Origin: Desulfobacteraceae bacterium 4572_130
Lineage (GTDB): Bacteria > Desulfobacterota > Desulfobacteria > Desulfobacterales > Desulfobacteraceae
NCBI GenBank assembly: GCA_002084425.1
Contig: NBLN01000006.1
Coordinates: forward strand, 1-64,000
Length of the DNA stretch: 64,000 nucleotides
Reading direction: 5' to 3'
Made by a program: the position numbers and the translations under genes. The notes below the pieces were generated by a model. It worked only from the letters and a program-made list of their open reading frames with translations. It searched no databases and was not told the DNA's origin. This document shows positions 18,600 to 27,286 of this stretch, one piece after another (position 1 is the first letter of the stretch; every line of letters begins with the position of its first letter).

Positions 18600-19085
18600 C
18601 TATTTCCCATATTTTTCAACAATTTTATTAATAATAATGGTTGTGGAAATATCAGGTTCCAGATTAATTGTTTTAACAATACCGCCTTTTTTTTTGACAA
18701 AATCACTTCCTATAATATTTTTTATACTCCAATCTGCTCCCTTAACAAGAACATCAGGCTCTATTTCTTTAATCAGGGACATAGGATCTGGTTCATCAAA
18801 TAAAACAATATAATCAATGCAAAAAAGAGCTTCCACAACACACGCCCTATAATTTTCTTTATTTATAGGTCTTTTATCTCCCTTAATATTTTTTACAGAT
18901 TTATCTGAATTTAAACCTAGAACAAGAATATTTCCATATTGAGCTGCCTTTCTAAGATATTTAACATGACCTGAATGGAGAATATCAAAACACCCATTAG
19001 TAAAAACAATGGTCTTTTTTTCAGCCTTGAGTTTTGTAATGATTTCTCTAATTTCAAATCTTGGTATGATTTTTTTTTGATTCAT
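18600..19085 (-). CDS. rfaE2: D-glycero-beta-D-manno-heptose 1-phosphate adenylyltransferase
   Basis: The 161-residue nucleotidyltransferase equals the C-terminal half of HldE as a separate protein. The HxGH signature (TNGCFDILHSGHVKYL) is near residues 30-45, with GLNSDKSVKNIKGDKRPI and DYIVLFDEPDP following. It makes ADP-heptose for the lipopolysaccharide inner core, direct evidence for a Gram-negative envelope. No heptose kinase gene is in the window. Confidence 0.9.
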   Translation of the reverse strand: MNQKKIIPRFEIREIITKLKAEKKTIVFTNGCFDILHSGHVKYLRKAAQYGNILVLGLNSDKSVKNIKGDKRPINKENYRACVVEALFCIDYIVLFDEPDPMSLIKEIEPDVLVKGADWSIKNIIGSDFVKKKGGIVKTINLEPDISTTIIINKIVEKYGK

Positions 19086-19121
19086 AAATTTTACTTTGTC
19101 CTGCTAATTTGTTTTTTAAAC

Positions 19122-19188
19122 CAGAAAAAGCATAAAAATATACAAAAAAGATTTTATTATTTTGTGTATTTTCGTAGTTATAGTTTAT
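19122..19188. repeat. Degenerate family D inverted repeat
   Basis: AAACCAGAAAAAGCATAAAA and TTGTGTATTTTCGTAGTTATAG form decayed arms of the CCACGAAAAACACGAAA-type hairpin better preserved at 20.98 and 24.00 kb. Confidence 0.45.
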
Positions 19189-19220
19189 CATTAAATCATT
19201 ATAAATTGTTTACAATACTA

Positions 19221-19859
19221 TCAAATATACCAGCTTATGGGATCTATTAAAGTATATCCCATAACTTTAAGCTTTTTTTTCAAAGGTATTACATTATTAG
19301 TTAAAAGATAAATAAAAACTACTCGTTTATTTTCTTCCTGATACCTTGCCACAAGAACACTTCCCATGGATATTTTAAATTCAGTAATTACATCAACAAT
19401 TTTTTTTAACTGCCCAATTTTTTCTTCTAGTACAAGACCCAGCAAAGTTCCAGGTTCTCCTATTCCAAGAACATTAATAAATGAGCTTAAAAGATCTCTC
19501 ACAGAGACAATTCCCTTGAGTTTATTATTCTCATCAACAACTGGAAGCCCACCTATCTTGTTTTTCTGAATTAATAAAAGTGCGTCTTGAATTGTAGCTA
19601 ATGATGAAATTGTATAAGGATTTTCTGTCATAATGTCTTTTGCTTTAAACTTTATATTTTGTTTTTCTTTTTTACTTAAATTAAAAGGCATTGCACTTCT
19701 AATATCACGATCAGTAACCATTCCTATTACTTTATTATCTTTATCCAATACAGGCAAATGCCTGATATTATTTTTTGTCATTATTTCATGTGCTTTAATA
19801 ATTTCAGTTTCTATATCAATGGAAATAACTTTGCTGGTCATTGCTTTTTTTATAAACAT
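19221..19859 (-). CDS. AcuB-like protein, two CBS domains plus ACT domain
   Basis: The 212-residue protein has CBS1 (about 7-60: VISIDIETEIIKAHEIM, RHLPVLDKDNKVIGMVTDRD), CBS2 (about 75-130: PYTISSLATIQDALLLIQ, GGLPVVDENNKLKGIVSVRD) and a C-terminal ACT-like half. This is the AcuB arrangement. CBS pairs bind adenine nucleotides. An AcuC-like deacetylase gene lies 72 bases upstream on the same strand, as in acu operons, though acuA is missing, so a role in controlling acetylation is possible but not shown. Confidence 0.78.
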   Translation of the reverse strand: MFIKKAMTSKVISIDIETEIIKAHEIMTKNNIRHLPVLDKDNKVIGMVTDRDIRSAMPFNLSKKEKQNIKFKAKDIMTENPYTISSLATIQDALLLIQKNKIGGLPVVDENNKLKGIVSVRDLLSSFINVLGIGEPGTLLGLVLEEKIGQLKKIVDVITEFKISMGSVLVARYQEENKRVVFIYLLTNNVIPLKKKLKVMGYTLIDPISWYI

Positions 19860-19931
19860 TTTACCTCCTATTATAAATTTAAGAAGTTTAAACTAAGAAT
19901 TATTATTTTAACTTCTTAAATTCTAGAATTT

Positions 19932-20909
19932 TCAAACCTTATCCTTAATTCTGTCTTTTGCACAATTAATCATTATACTCACATGATTTTTTGCAAGCTC
20001 TGGAAGCCTTTTAAGGCAATATCCTCCCTCTAGTATTGAAACAAGTCTTGAATTGGAATATTTATCTGCTATTTTAATAATTTGTTCCATAATCCATGAA
20101 AAGCACTTTGTTGAAAGCATTATATCTGACATTTCATCATCCATATGTGCATCAAACCCAGTTGATACAAGAATTATTTCAGGTTTAAACCTTTCAAATC
20201 CTGGTACCATATCGTTTTTTATAAGCTCCATATATTTAGAATCTCCCTGCCCCGGAAGAACTGGAGAGTTTAAGGTAAATCCATATCCCTTTTCTTCACC
20301 ATATTCAAATTCTCTGCCAGTACCGGGAAAGGCAAAAGAGGGATGTTCATGAATTGAATAGTAAAAAACTGTTGGATCTCTTTCAAAAATATTCTGAGTA
20401 CCATTTCCATGATGTACATCAAAATCAATAATACCTATATTTTTTATATTCCATTTTATTTGAAGATATTTTGCAGCAATGGCAATATTATTAAAATAAC
20501 AAAAACCAATTGCCTTTGCTTTTTCAGCATGGTGTCCTGGAGGACGAACAGCACAAAAAGCATTGTTAATATTATTTTGCATTATAAGGTCAATGGTTTT
20601 AATAATTCCTCCTACAGCAAGTAATGCTGTTTCATAGGAATCAGTACATATTTGATTATCAGGGCTTTGAAATGTTTCTTTACTTTTAAAGCAGGCATCT
20701 TTAAAATTTTTAATATAGTTTTTATCATGCACAGTTTCAATCCATTTTAATTCTGCTTTTTCTCCTTTTATTAAAAAAAGTTCAGGGATAAGCCCTGATT
20801 GTTCTATTCCTTGATATATTGCACTAAGCCTTTTAGGAATTTCAGGATGAAATGAGCTTGTTTTATGAAGCATAAATCTTTTATCAAATAAAAAACCTGT
20901 TTTTTTCAT
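19932..20909 (-). CDS. AcuC-like histone deacetylase family protein
   Basis: The 325-residue class I/II-type deacetylase has the zinc/charge-relay motifs RPPGHHAEKAKAIGFCYFNN, DFDVHHGNGTQ, SIHEHPSFAFPGTG, and VSTGFDAHMDDEM. Bacterial relatives deacetylate acetyl-lysine on acetyl-CoA synthetase (AcuC) or act on acetylpolyamines. The pairing with a CBS-ACT protein favours the AcuC reading. Length is slightly short for AcuC (about 380) and closer to acetylpolyamine hydrolases. Confidence 0.82.
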   Translation of the reverse strand: MKKTGFLFDKRFMLHKTSSFHPEIPKRLSAIYQGIEQSGLIPELFLIKGEKAELKWIETVHDKNYIKNFKDACFKSKETFQSPDNQICTDSYETALLAVGGIIKTIDLIMQNNINNAFCAVRPPGHHAEKAKAIGFCYFNNIAIAAKYLQIKWNIKNIGIIDFDVHHGNGTQNIFERDPTVFYYSIHEHPSFAFPGTGREFEYGEEKGYGFTLNSPVLPGQGDSKYMELIKNDMVPGFERFKPEIILVSTGFDAHMDDEMSDIMLSTKCFSWIMEQIIKIADKYSNSRLVSILEGGYCLKRLPELAKNHVSIMINCAKDRIKDKV

Positions 20910-20981
20910 ATCCCTCCTTTTTTAAAAAAAATTAGAATCACTAAAAACACTAAAAAAAGTATAACTATAAGAACTACAAAA

Positions 20982-21065
20982 AACTATAACCACGAAAAAC
21001 ACGAAATGGCACGAAAAAAAAATCTCTTTTTGTGGATTTTCGTGTATTTCGTGGTTAAAATATAG
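20982..21065. repeat. Family D long inverted repeat
   Basis: Left arm CTATAACCACGAAAAACACG and right arm TTTTCGTGTATTTCGTGGTT, followed by AAAATATAG, form a long interrupted hairpin. Similar CCACGAAAAACACGAAA elements are widespread in other bacteria. Another copy lies at 24001-24119. The rest of 20910-21369 holds no gene, only AT-rich sequence and the GAAGGAGG ribosome site of the next gene. Confidence 0.75.
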
Positions 21066-21369
21066 AGCTTTTTATGAAAATTTGGATATTTTTCAAAAAA
21101 TATAATTTATAACCTTGAAATACTATATGATGGATATGCAAATCATTGATTGATACTACATATTGTATTTGATTTTATCAATACTATTTTAAATAATAAT
21201 AATTACAATAAAACAGTCAAATTCTTATCAGACAATTGTTGAAAAACAATTGCAATATCCTAATATTAATATTAAAAATATTATTTTAGTAACATTTTTT
21301 TTACAACATTAAGTATACATTACACAAATTTTTTGTATTTAATTATTTATTTTAAGTGAAGGAGGTTTT

Positions 21370-23898
21370 ATGTTTTCTAGTTTAAAGAAAAATTTAATAA
21401 CATTATTTCTAGTATTATTAACTGCTGCATTTGTTTCTGGATGCGGTGGTGGTGGTGGTGATGGTAGTTATACTGGTGGTGAAATTTTAGGTACAGGTAT
21501 GGCTGGACCTATACAAAACGGAGTTGTAACAGCGTATTCAGATTTAAATCACAATACGGTGATTGGAACTTCCACACTGACAAATCCAGATGGGTCTTAC
21601 CGCATACCTGCCAGTAATGAGTATCTAAACACTAATTTATCACCAGATGGCATACCATTATTTATTTATATTGAAATAACAGGACGATACTATGATGCAA
21701 ATGATCCAGAAAAGGATCAGACAGATGATACAACAAATGCTGCAACAGGTACTGACAGAACTTTTTATATAGATGAGGCAACAAATGATCCAGTTTATAT
21801 AGAATCAGGTAATGTTGTGCTGAGAGCTGCAACACATATAACTTATGCAGATAAAGAAAGAAAAATTGCTGTTACACCCTTTACTGACTTGGCAGTAAGA
21901 TTAGCACAAGCTAATGGAGGTATTGATGTAGGAACTAATATCAATGATGCAAATACTACTATTGCCAAAGAGTTTCAATTGGGAGAGCTTGATATAATAA
22001 AAACTTTACCTAATGCTATTGAAAATTCTGATTTTCATGGAAGACATCAGGAAAATGCAAAACTTTATGGTGAAGCACTTACTGGTCTTTCACAACTTCA
22101 AAAAGATGGTATTAATGATACTAGCTTTACTGATATGGAAGCAGTATTAGTTTATTATGATAATGATTTTCAAACAGGAAATAAGTTACTTCCTGGAAAT
22201 CAAGATGCCTTTAAAGCTGCTGTTACAAACTATAATAATGATAAAAAGGATGATGACGGAGACAGAATTAAATCTCAAGCAATAGTTGACAGTGATTTTA
22301 TTTTGGTAGTTCCAGAAACAAAAATTAAATTAGATGGATTAGCTTCAAAAGATAGTGAAAATGAGCTGATAAAAGATGAAGATGGCAATATAAATGGTAC
22401 TTATTTCTGGGAATTAAATAAACCTGAAGGCTCAACTGCTAGTCTTACAAATGACAACACATTAACTCCTTTTTTTACACCAGATATAGAAGGTGATTAT
22501 GTTGTTATGTTGACCCTTACTGATCAATATGGAAAGCCTAGTACAGATTTTGTAACAATAAATGTTTCAACTACAATACATACCATTGAAGGTATTGTTT
22601 CAATGGGTGCTCCTGTAGATGATGCTACTGTAACAGCCTATAGTTCAGAAGATATGGGAACAGGTGAGCAAATTGGTTCTGCTACAACCGATTCAAATGG
22701 CTATTATCAAATAGCAGTACCTGATAAAGATGCCAGTGCAACCTTTGTTTATGTTGAAGTAACAGGAGGAACATATACAGAGCCTGCAACAGGTACTACA
22801 TCTGTAAGTCTGGCTGCTAATCTCCATGCTGCAACAACTCTAGATACTGCAAATAATAGTAAAGATTTACAACCAAAAATTTCAGTTACTCCCTTAACTG
22901 AATTGGCAGTACGAGCAGCACAGACTAGTGTGGATGCAGCATCATCAACAGAAACAATGACTGATTTTATTGATCAAGCAAATAGTAACATTGGTAATCA
23001 ATTTTTGGGTGTGTGCACTTATACTGGAAAAGCATTTAATATAATAAGAACTTCACCAAGTAATGTTACAGTAACCCCAACACTTCCAACACCTCCATAT
23101 TTTAATATTTATCAAAAATTTTATGCTTCTGATTTTGGTCAAAAACCCTATGATATGGAGTTTAACCCAATACTTTATAATATAGCCCTTGACCAAAGAC
23201 TTTATGGTATGGCTCTTGCTGGTATTTCAAAACTTATAAACATATCAGGCAATAGCAGTGATACATTTACTGCTTTTCTAGATAATTTTGATAATATTGG
23301 TAATGATTCTTTGCCGGAAACAAGTAAAATAGAATTTTTAACTGGTGTTTCAAAATTTTATCAAGATGATGGAAATAATAATTCCACATTAGATGATGAA
23401 GATGGAACTCCTCAAAAATTACATGAAGCATCAACCATAGCCCATAGAATTGGAAATGATGGGTATGGAATCAATACAACTTTTAGTGTTGATGCTGGAA
23501 GTATTCCTTATAATCAGTGGATTACTATTACGATACAAGCAATAGATGCTGATGGCAATCCTCTTGCTAACAGTGCTGCCAGTGAGGTTGTTATGAGTTT
23601 TGATCAGCAGGCTAGTTTATTTGACTATCAAGATTTAAAAGGTTCTCAAGCTACTTTTCTTGGATATGATAATGGTACTCACAGATATTATGCCGAGTAC
23701 ACTGATGAAGGTAATGGTATATATAAAATTAAGATAAGTTCTCTAAATCATCGTCCTGCTGATCCTCACCCCTTATGGGGGGTGACAGGAAGAACTGGGT
23801 ATCATTATACAGATATAACAGGCACAATTGGAAGTGCTAAAATTGGAGGAAATACACATCAAGTAAGAGCAGTAAACTTTTACACGAACTATCCGTAA
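21370..23898 (+). CDS. Large outer-surface lipoprotein with duplicated modules
   Basis: The 842-residue protein starts with a lipoprotein signal and lipobox VSGC near residue 25, followed by a Gly run (CGGGGGDGS). Two related modules are visible, about residues 38-300 and 402-690. Each begins with a carboxypeptidase-regulatory-like beta domain (GPIQNGVVTAYSDLNHNTVI; GAPVDDATVTAYSSEDMGTG). Each continues into a helical part with VTP(F/L)T(D/E)LAVR and (LYG)xALxGxS motifs. Between them is a PKD/cadherin-like domain (TYFWELNKPEGSTAS, EGDYVVMLTLTDQYG), and a third beta domain ends the protein. A strong AAGTGAAGGAGG site precedes ATG 21370. Function unknown; surface adhesion or substrate binding is possible. 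Confidence 0.8.
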   Translation: MFSSLKKNLITLFLVLLTAAFVSGCGGGGGDGSYTGGEILGTGMAGPIQNGVVTAYSDLNHNTVIGTSTLTNPDGSYRIPASNEYLNTNLSPDGIPLFIYIEITGRYYDANDPEKDQTDDTTNAATGTDRTFYIDEATNDPVYIESGNVVLRAATHITYADKERKIAVTPFTDLAVRLAQANGGIDVGTNINDANTTIAKEFQLGELDIIKTLPNAIENSDFHGRHQENAKLYGEALTGLSQLQKDGINDTSFTDMEAVLVYYDNDFQTGNKLLPGNQDAFKAAVTNYNNDKKDDDGDRIKSQAIVDSDFILVVPETKIKLDGLASKDSENELIKDEDGNINGTYFWELNKPEGSTASLTNDNTLTPFFTPDIEGDYVVMLTLTDQYGKPSTDFVTINVSTTIHTIEGIVSMGAPVDDATVTAYSSEDMGTGEQIGSATTDSNGYYQIAVPDKDASATFVYVEVTGGTYTEPATGTTSVSLAANLHAATTLDTANNSKDLQPKISVTPLTELAVRAAQTSVDAASSTETMTDFIDQANSNIGNQFLGVCTYTGKAFNIIRTSPSNVTVTPTLPTPPYFNIYQKFYASDFGQKPYDMEFNPILYNIALDQRLYGMALAGISKLINISGNSSDTFTAFLDNFDNIGNDSLPETSKIEFLTGVSKFYQDDGNNNSTLDDEDGTPQKLHEASTIAHRIGNDGYGINTTFSVDAGSIPYNQWITITIQAIDADGNPLANSAASEVVMSFDQQASLFDYQDLKGSQATFLGYDNGTHRYYAEYTDEGNGIYKIKISSLNHRPADPHPLWGVTGRTGYHYTDITGTIGSAKIGGNTHQVRAVNFYTNYP

Positions 23899-23957
23899 GC
23901 TTTTACATGAACTATTAGTAATAATATGTTATAATTTTCATTTAATTTATAAACTTT

Positions 23958-23993
23958 AATGCAGCACTCAAACATTTGAGTGCTGCATTTTTT
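23958..23993 (+). terminator. Rho-independent terminator
   Basis: AATGCAGCACTCAAA-CAT-TTGAGTGCTGCATT followed by TTTT, a 14-15 bp perfect stem with a T-run, 60 bases past the lipoprotein stop. Confidence 0.92.
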
Positions 23994-24000
23994 ATTTAAA

Positions 24001-24119
24001 AACTACTATAACCACTAAAAAAAACAAAAACTATAACTAGGAAAAACAATAAAGAATAAAATAAAATTAAGTCCTTTTCGTGAATTTTCGTGAATTTCGT
24101 GGTTAAAAAATAGTAGTTA
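24001..24119. repeat. Family D inverted repeat, second copy
   Basis: Outer arms AACTACTATAACCAC and GTGGTTAAAAAATAGTAGTT, with TTCGTGAATTTTCGTGAATT inside. It occupies the leader of proC. Confidence 0.7.
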
Positions 24120-24137
24120 AATAAAAAGGAGTTAAAA

Positions 24138-24962
24138 ATGCTGCATAATAAAAAAATTGGATTTATTGGAACTGGAAATATGGGACAAGCTCTTATTGCA
24201 GGGCTTATTCAATCAAAAACAGCAAAACCTGATAATATAATCTGCTCAGATATTAATAAAAAACAACTTGAAATAGTAAAAAATAAATATAATGTTTTAA
24301 CCACAACAAATAATCTTAAAGTAATTGAAAAAGCAAAAATTATTATATATGCAGTAAAACCTCAAAATCTTTTTTTTGTTATTAAAGAAACTTCAAAACT
24401 TTTAAATTCATCAAAACTTATTATATCAATTGCAGCAGGAGTGCCATTAAAAGCTATTACAGAAATTTTAAATAAAAAACTTCGCTTAATTCGTGTTATG
24501 CCAAATATTTGTGCCTTTATAAGAGAAAGTGCCACAGCTATTGCACCAAGTGAAAATATTGTTAATGAAGATATTGAACTTGCAAAAGCTGTTTTTGATT
24601 GTGTTGGAAAAACTGTTTTACTGGAAGAAAATCAATTAGATGCTTTTACAGGATTAGCTGGAAGCGGACCCGGATATATTTTTATGATTATAGATGCTAT
24701 GGCAGATGCTGGAGTTAAAATGGGTTTATCCAGACAAGATTCTCTTTTTTTATCAAGCCAGACAGTTATGGGAGCAGCAAAACTTATTCTTAAAACTAAT
24801 GAACACCCAGGACAACTTAAAGATAAGGTTGCATCTCCAAAAGGTACAACTATTGCTGGAATTCATGCTTTGGAAAAAGGAAAACTAAGAGCAACTTTAA
24901 TAAATGCAATTGAAGCTGCAACAAATAGATCTATTGAACTTGGGAAAAATATAATTAAATAG
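24138..24962 (+). CDS. proC: Pyrroline-5-carboxylate reductase
   Basis: The 274-residue protein has the NAD(P)-binding GFIGTGNMGQALIAGL at about 9-24, the mid-region RVMPNICAFIRESATAI, and the C-terminal signature LAGSGPGYIFMIIDAMADAG and VASPKGTTIAGIHALE. It catalyses the last step of proline synthesis. Length is normal. AAAGGAG precedes the ATG. It is monocistronic, with a repeat cluster following. Confidence 0.95.
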   Translation: MLHNKKIGFIGTGNMGQALIAGLIQSKTAKPDNIICSDINKKQLEIVKNKYNVLTTTNNLKVIEKAKIIIYAVKPQNLFFVIKETSKLLNSSKLIISIAAGVPLKAITEILNKKLRLIRVMPNICAFIRESATAIAPSENIVNEDIELAKAVFDCVGKTVLLEENQLDAFTGLAGSGPGYIFMIIDAMADAGVKMGLSRQDSLFLSSQTVMGAAKLILKTNEHPGQLKDKVASPKGTTIAGIHALEKGKLRATLINAIEAATNRSIELGKNIIK

Positions 24963-25041
24963 TAACAATCCTACATTGCTTGGATATATGATATAAAAAC
25001 AAGCAAAACACATAAAAAACTAATTGTTGTACAGTTTATTT

Positions 25042-25430
25042 ATGAAATAATTATCTTTTTCTTACTGCCATGCTCCAGCGTCAACAAAATGAATAATATC
25101 TATATACCGTAGCCTAAACCTTACACTTCTTAGTTCCACAACAGCTTATTAAAGGGCTTTACTTTACTTTACTCTACAGATTATGAAATAATTATCTTTT
25201 TCTCATTGCCATGCTCCAGCGTGGCAATGTTATAATAGACGCTCCAGCGTCAACAAAATGAATAATATCTATATACCATAGCCCAAACCTTACACTTTTT
25301 AGTTCCATAACAACTTATTAAAGGGCTTTACTTTACTATACTCCACAGATTATGAAACAATTACCTTTTTCTCATTGCCATGCTCCAGCGTGGCAATGCT
25401 ATATAGACGCTCCAGCATCAACAAAAGGCT
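25042..25430. repeat. Three tandem copies of a 140-170 bp unit
   Basis: Units start at 25042, 25183 and 25352 with ATGAAATAATTATCTTTTTC-like sequence and share TTACACTT(C/T)TTAGTTCCA, TTATTAAAGGGCTTTACTTT and the GCTCCAGCG core. Copies 2 and 3 carry a perfect hairpin ATTGCCA-TGCTCCAGCG-TGGCAAT (25205-25228 and 25374-25397). Copy 1 has lost about 28 bases of it. The third unit is truncated by the radical SAM gene. GCTCCAGCGT palindromes are a known kind of intergenic repeat. Confidence 0.85.
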
Positions 25431-25435
25431 TAATC

Positions 25436-26374
25436 ATGTATAAATATCTTTTTGGCCCTGTTCCTTCAAGACGCTTGGGAATTTCCCTGGGTGTTGATCT
25501 TGTTACCCATAAAATATGTTCTCTTAATTGTATTTATTGTGAATGCGGAAAAACTACTAACTTAACTTTAAATAGAAAACAATATGTTCCCTTTAATAAA
25601 GTAATAAAAGAGCTTGACCATTATTTTCAAAATAATCCTGATCCTGATTACATTACTTTCTCAGGTTCAGGAGAGCCATGTCTTAATGTAGAGATTGGTG
25701 AGGTTATTAATTATATTAAAAAAACAAGAAAACATATTTTAATTGCAGTTTTAACAAATGGAACTTTGCTTTCACAAAAACAGGTAAGAAACGAACTTTT
25801 AAACGCTGATACTGTAATATTTTCTCTGGATGCAGCATCAGATTTAGCTTTTCAAAAAATCAACAGACCATGCCAGCAAATTAATCTTAAACATTATATT
25901 CAAGGTTTATTTGATTTTACAAAAGAGTATAAAAATAAAGCTGTTCTTGAATATTTTGTTTTACCAGATATTAATGACAGCAAAAAAGAAGTAATGTTTT
26001 TAAAACATGCGTTTGAAAAAATTAAGCCTGATATTATACAACTTAACACATTAGACAGACCTGGAAGTGTTAGTGGTATTAAACCTGTTAATTTAAGTAA
26101 ATTAAAACAAATAGTTAATTTATTAGAACCTTTAAATGTAGAGATTATTGCAGGTTTTTCTGAACAAAAAAAAAATAAATTATATCGACAGGATATGGAA
26201 TCTGCCATTATTGAGACCATACACAGAAGACCATGTACAAGTCATGACCTTGAAAAAATTCTTGGTAAAAATATTAATGAAATTAATAAATGCCTTAAAT
26301 CTTTACAAAAAGCTAATAAAATAAAATCCATGCTTCAGAAAAGAGGGTTGTTTTTTCAGACAAATAAAGATTAG
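25436..26374 (+). CDS. Radical SAM protein, COG0731-like
   Basis: From ATG 25436 the protein is 312 residues and begins MYKYLFGPVPSRRLGISLGV, the typical start of this family. The SAM cluster motif is CSLNCIYCECG (CxxxCxxC), followed by YITFSGSGEPCLN and ILIAVLTNGTLLS. A C-terminal helical region resembles a winged helix (HRRPCTSHDLEKILGKN). An earlier in-frame ATG at 25352 lies inside a tandem repeat and is rejected; AAAGG precedes 25436. COG0731 includes wyosine-type enzymes but bacterial members are of unknown substrate. Confidence 0.8.
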   Translation: MYKYLFGPVPSRRLGISLGVDLVTHKICSLNCIYCECGKTTNLTLNRKQYVPFNKVIKELDHYFQNNPDPDYITFSGSGEPCLNVEIGEVINYIKKTRKHILIAVLTNGTLLSQKQVRNELLNADTVIFSLDAASDLAFQKINRPCQQINLKHYIQGLFDFTKEYKNKAVLEYFVLPDINDSKKEVMFLKHAFEKIKPDIIQLNTLDRPGSVSGIKPVNLSKLKQIVNLLEPLNVEIIAGFSEQKKNKLYRQDMESAIIETIHRRPCTSHDLEKILGKNINEINKCLKSLQKANKIKSMLQKRGLFFQTNKD

Positions 26375-26492
26375 CTTTTAGCTCTATAATAATAATCTAG
26401 TAAAAATATAAAATACCAAAAGTAAAAAAATAATTAAAATAACTCTCTGTTTTATAACATAAAATACCTTAATAAAGATATTTGGAAATAAT

Positions 26493-27083
26493 ATGAAATA
26501 TAACTGTACTGGAGTAATACTTGCAGGAGGTTCAAATAGTAGAATGCCTGGAATTCAAAAAAGTTTTCATGAAATTAAAGGTAAAAAAATTATAGATTTT
26601 ATTTATGAATTATTTTCTTCTATTTTTGATAAAATAATAATTGTTACAAATAACCCTTTAGATTTTGCAGCCTGGGATGCCATGATCATTACTGATATTT
26701 ATCCTTTTAGATGCTCTCTTGCTGGAATTCATGCAGGCCTTTTTTATTCTTCAAAAAATCAGATATTTGTATCTGCCTGTGACACACCTTTTTTAAAAAA
26801 AGAATTAATAGAGTATATTTTATCCCAGAGAAAAAAAGAATTTGATGTAGTAATACCTGAAACAAATGATGGGCTTGAACCTTTATGTGCAGTTTATTTT
26901 AATAAATGTCTTCCTAGAATAGAAAAAAATCTTAACAATAAAATTTTTATGATAAAGAAATTTTTTAAAAAAAATCGTGTGAAAAAAATTTCTGTAAACC
27001 AGATTAAAAAAATTGATCCTGATATGAAATCTTTTTTTAATATTAATACTTACAAAGATTTGCAAATAGCCAGAACCATGTAA
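26493..27083 (+). CDS. mobA: Molybdenum cofactor guanylyltransferase
   Basis: The 196-residue protein has the nucleotidyltransferase start VILAGGSNSRMPGIQKSFHE (about 8-27), TDIYPFRCSLAGIHAGL and the metal-binding SACDTPFLKKELIEYI. MobA attaches GMP to molybdopterin to form the MGD cofactor used by formate dehydrogenases and similar enzymes. The usual G-x-x-x-R-M-G is RMPG here. A family B repeat follows directly. Confidence 0.82.
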   Translation: MKYNCTGVILAGGSNSRMPGIQKSFHEIKGKKIIDFIYELFSSIFDKIIIVTNNPLDFAAWDAMIITDIYPFRCSLAGIHAGLFYSSKNQIFVSACDTPFLKKELIEYILSQRKKEFDVVIPETNDGLEPLCAVYFNKCLPRIEKNLNNKIFMIKKFFKKNRVKKISVNQIKKIDPDMKSFFNINTYKDLQIARTM

Positions 27084-27089
27084 AATGTA

Positions 27090-27250
27090 AAGCCTTTTGC
27101 ACAAATGAATTTTTATAAAAATACTTTAAAAAATGTTTGTAAATATCTATAAACAGAGCTTGTTCTCTTTTGTCAAAATTTTAGGTTTAAGGTATTAATA
27201 CATCTTCACCATAAAATTTGAACAAAATCGAGCATTGTGCAAAACTCTCA
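27090..27250 (+). repeat. Dispersed repeat family B, copy 3 (longest)
   Basis: About 160 bp from AGCCTTTTGCACAAATG to GCATTGTGCAAAACTCTC with clear inverted ends around TTTGCACAA. The internal AACAGAGCTTGTTCTCTTTT and CATCTTCACCATAAAATTTG are shared with other copies. It lies between mobA and mltA. Confidence 0.82.
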
Positions 27251-27286
27251 TGTAAAATTATGATAGTGTATTAAACAACCTAAAAT

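Noticed and set aside
21400-23880. Tandem DNA repeats in the large lipoprotein gene
   Set aside because: The two modules are related only at protein level; no recent DNA duplication is visible.
25042-25430. CRISPR array
   Set aside because: Unit length (140-170 bp), only three copies and similar spacers rule out a CRISPR; no cas genes are present.
25352-25435. Upstream ATG extension of the radical SAM protein
   Set aside because: The extra residues are encoded by the third tandem repeat unit; the family starts at MYKYLFGPVPS and a ribosome site precedes 25436.
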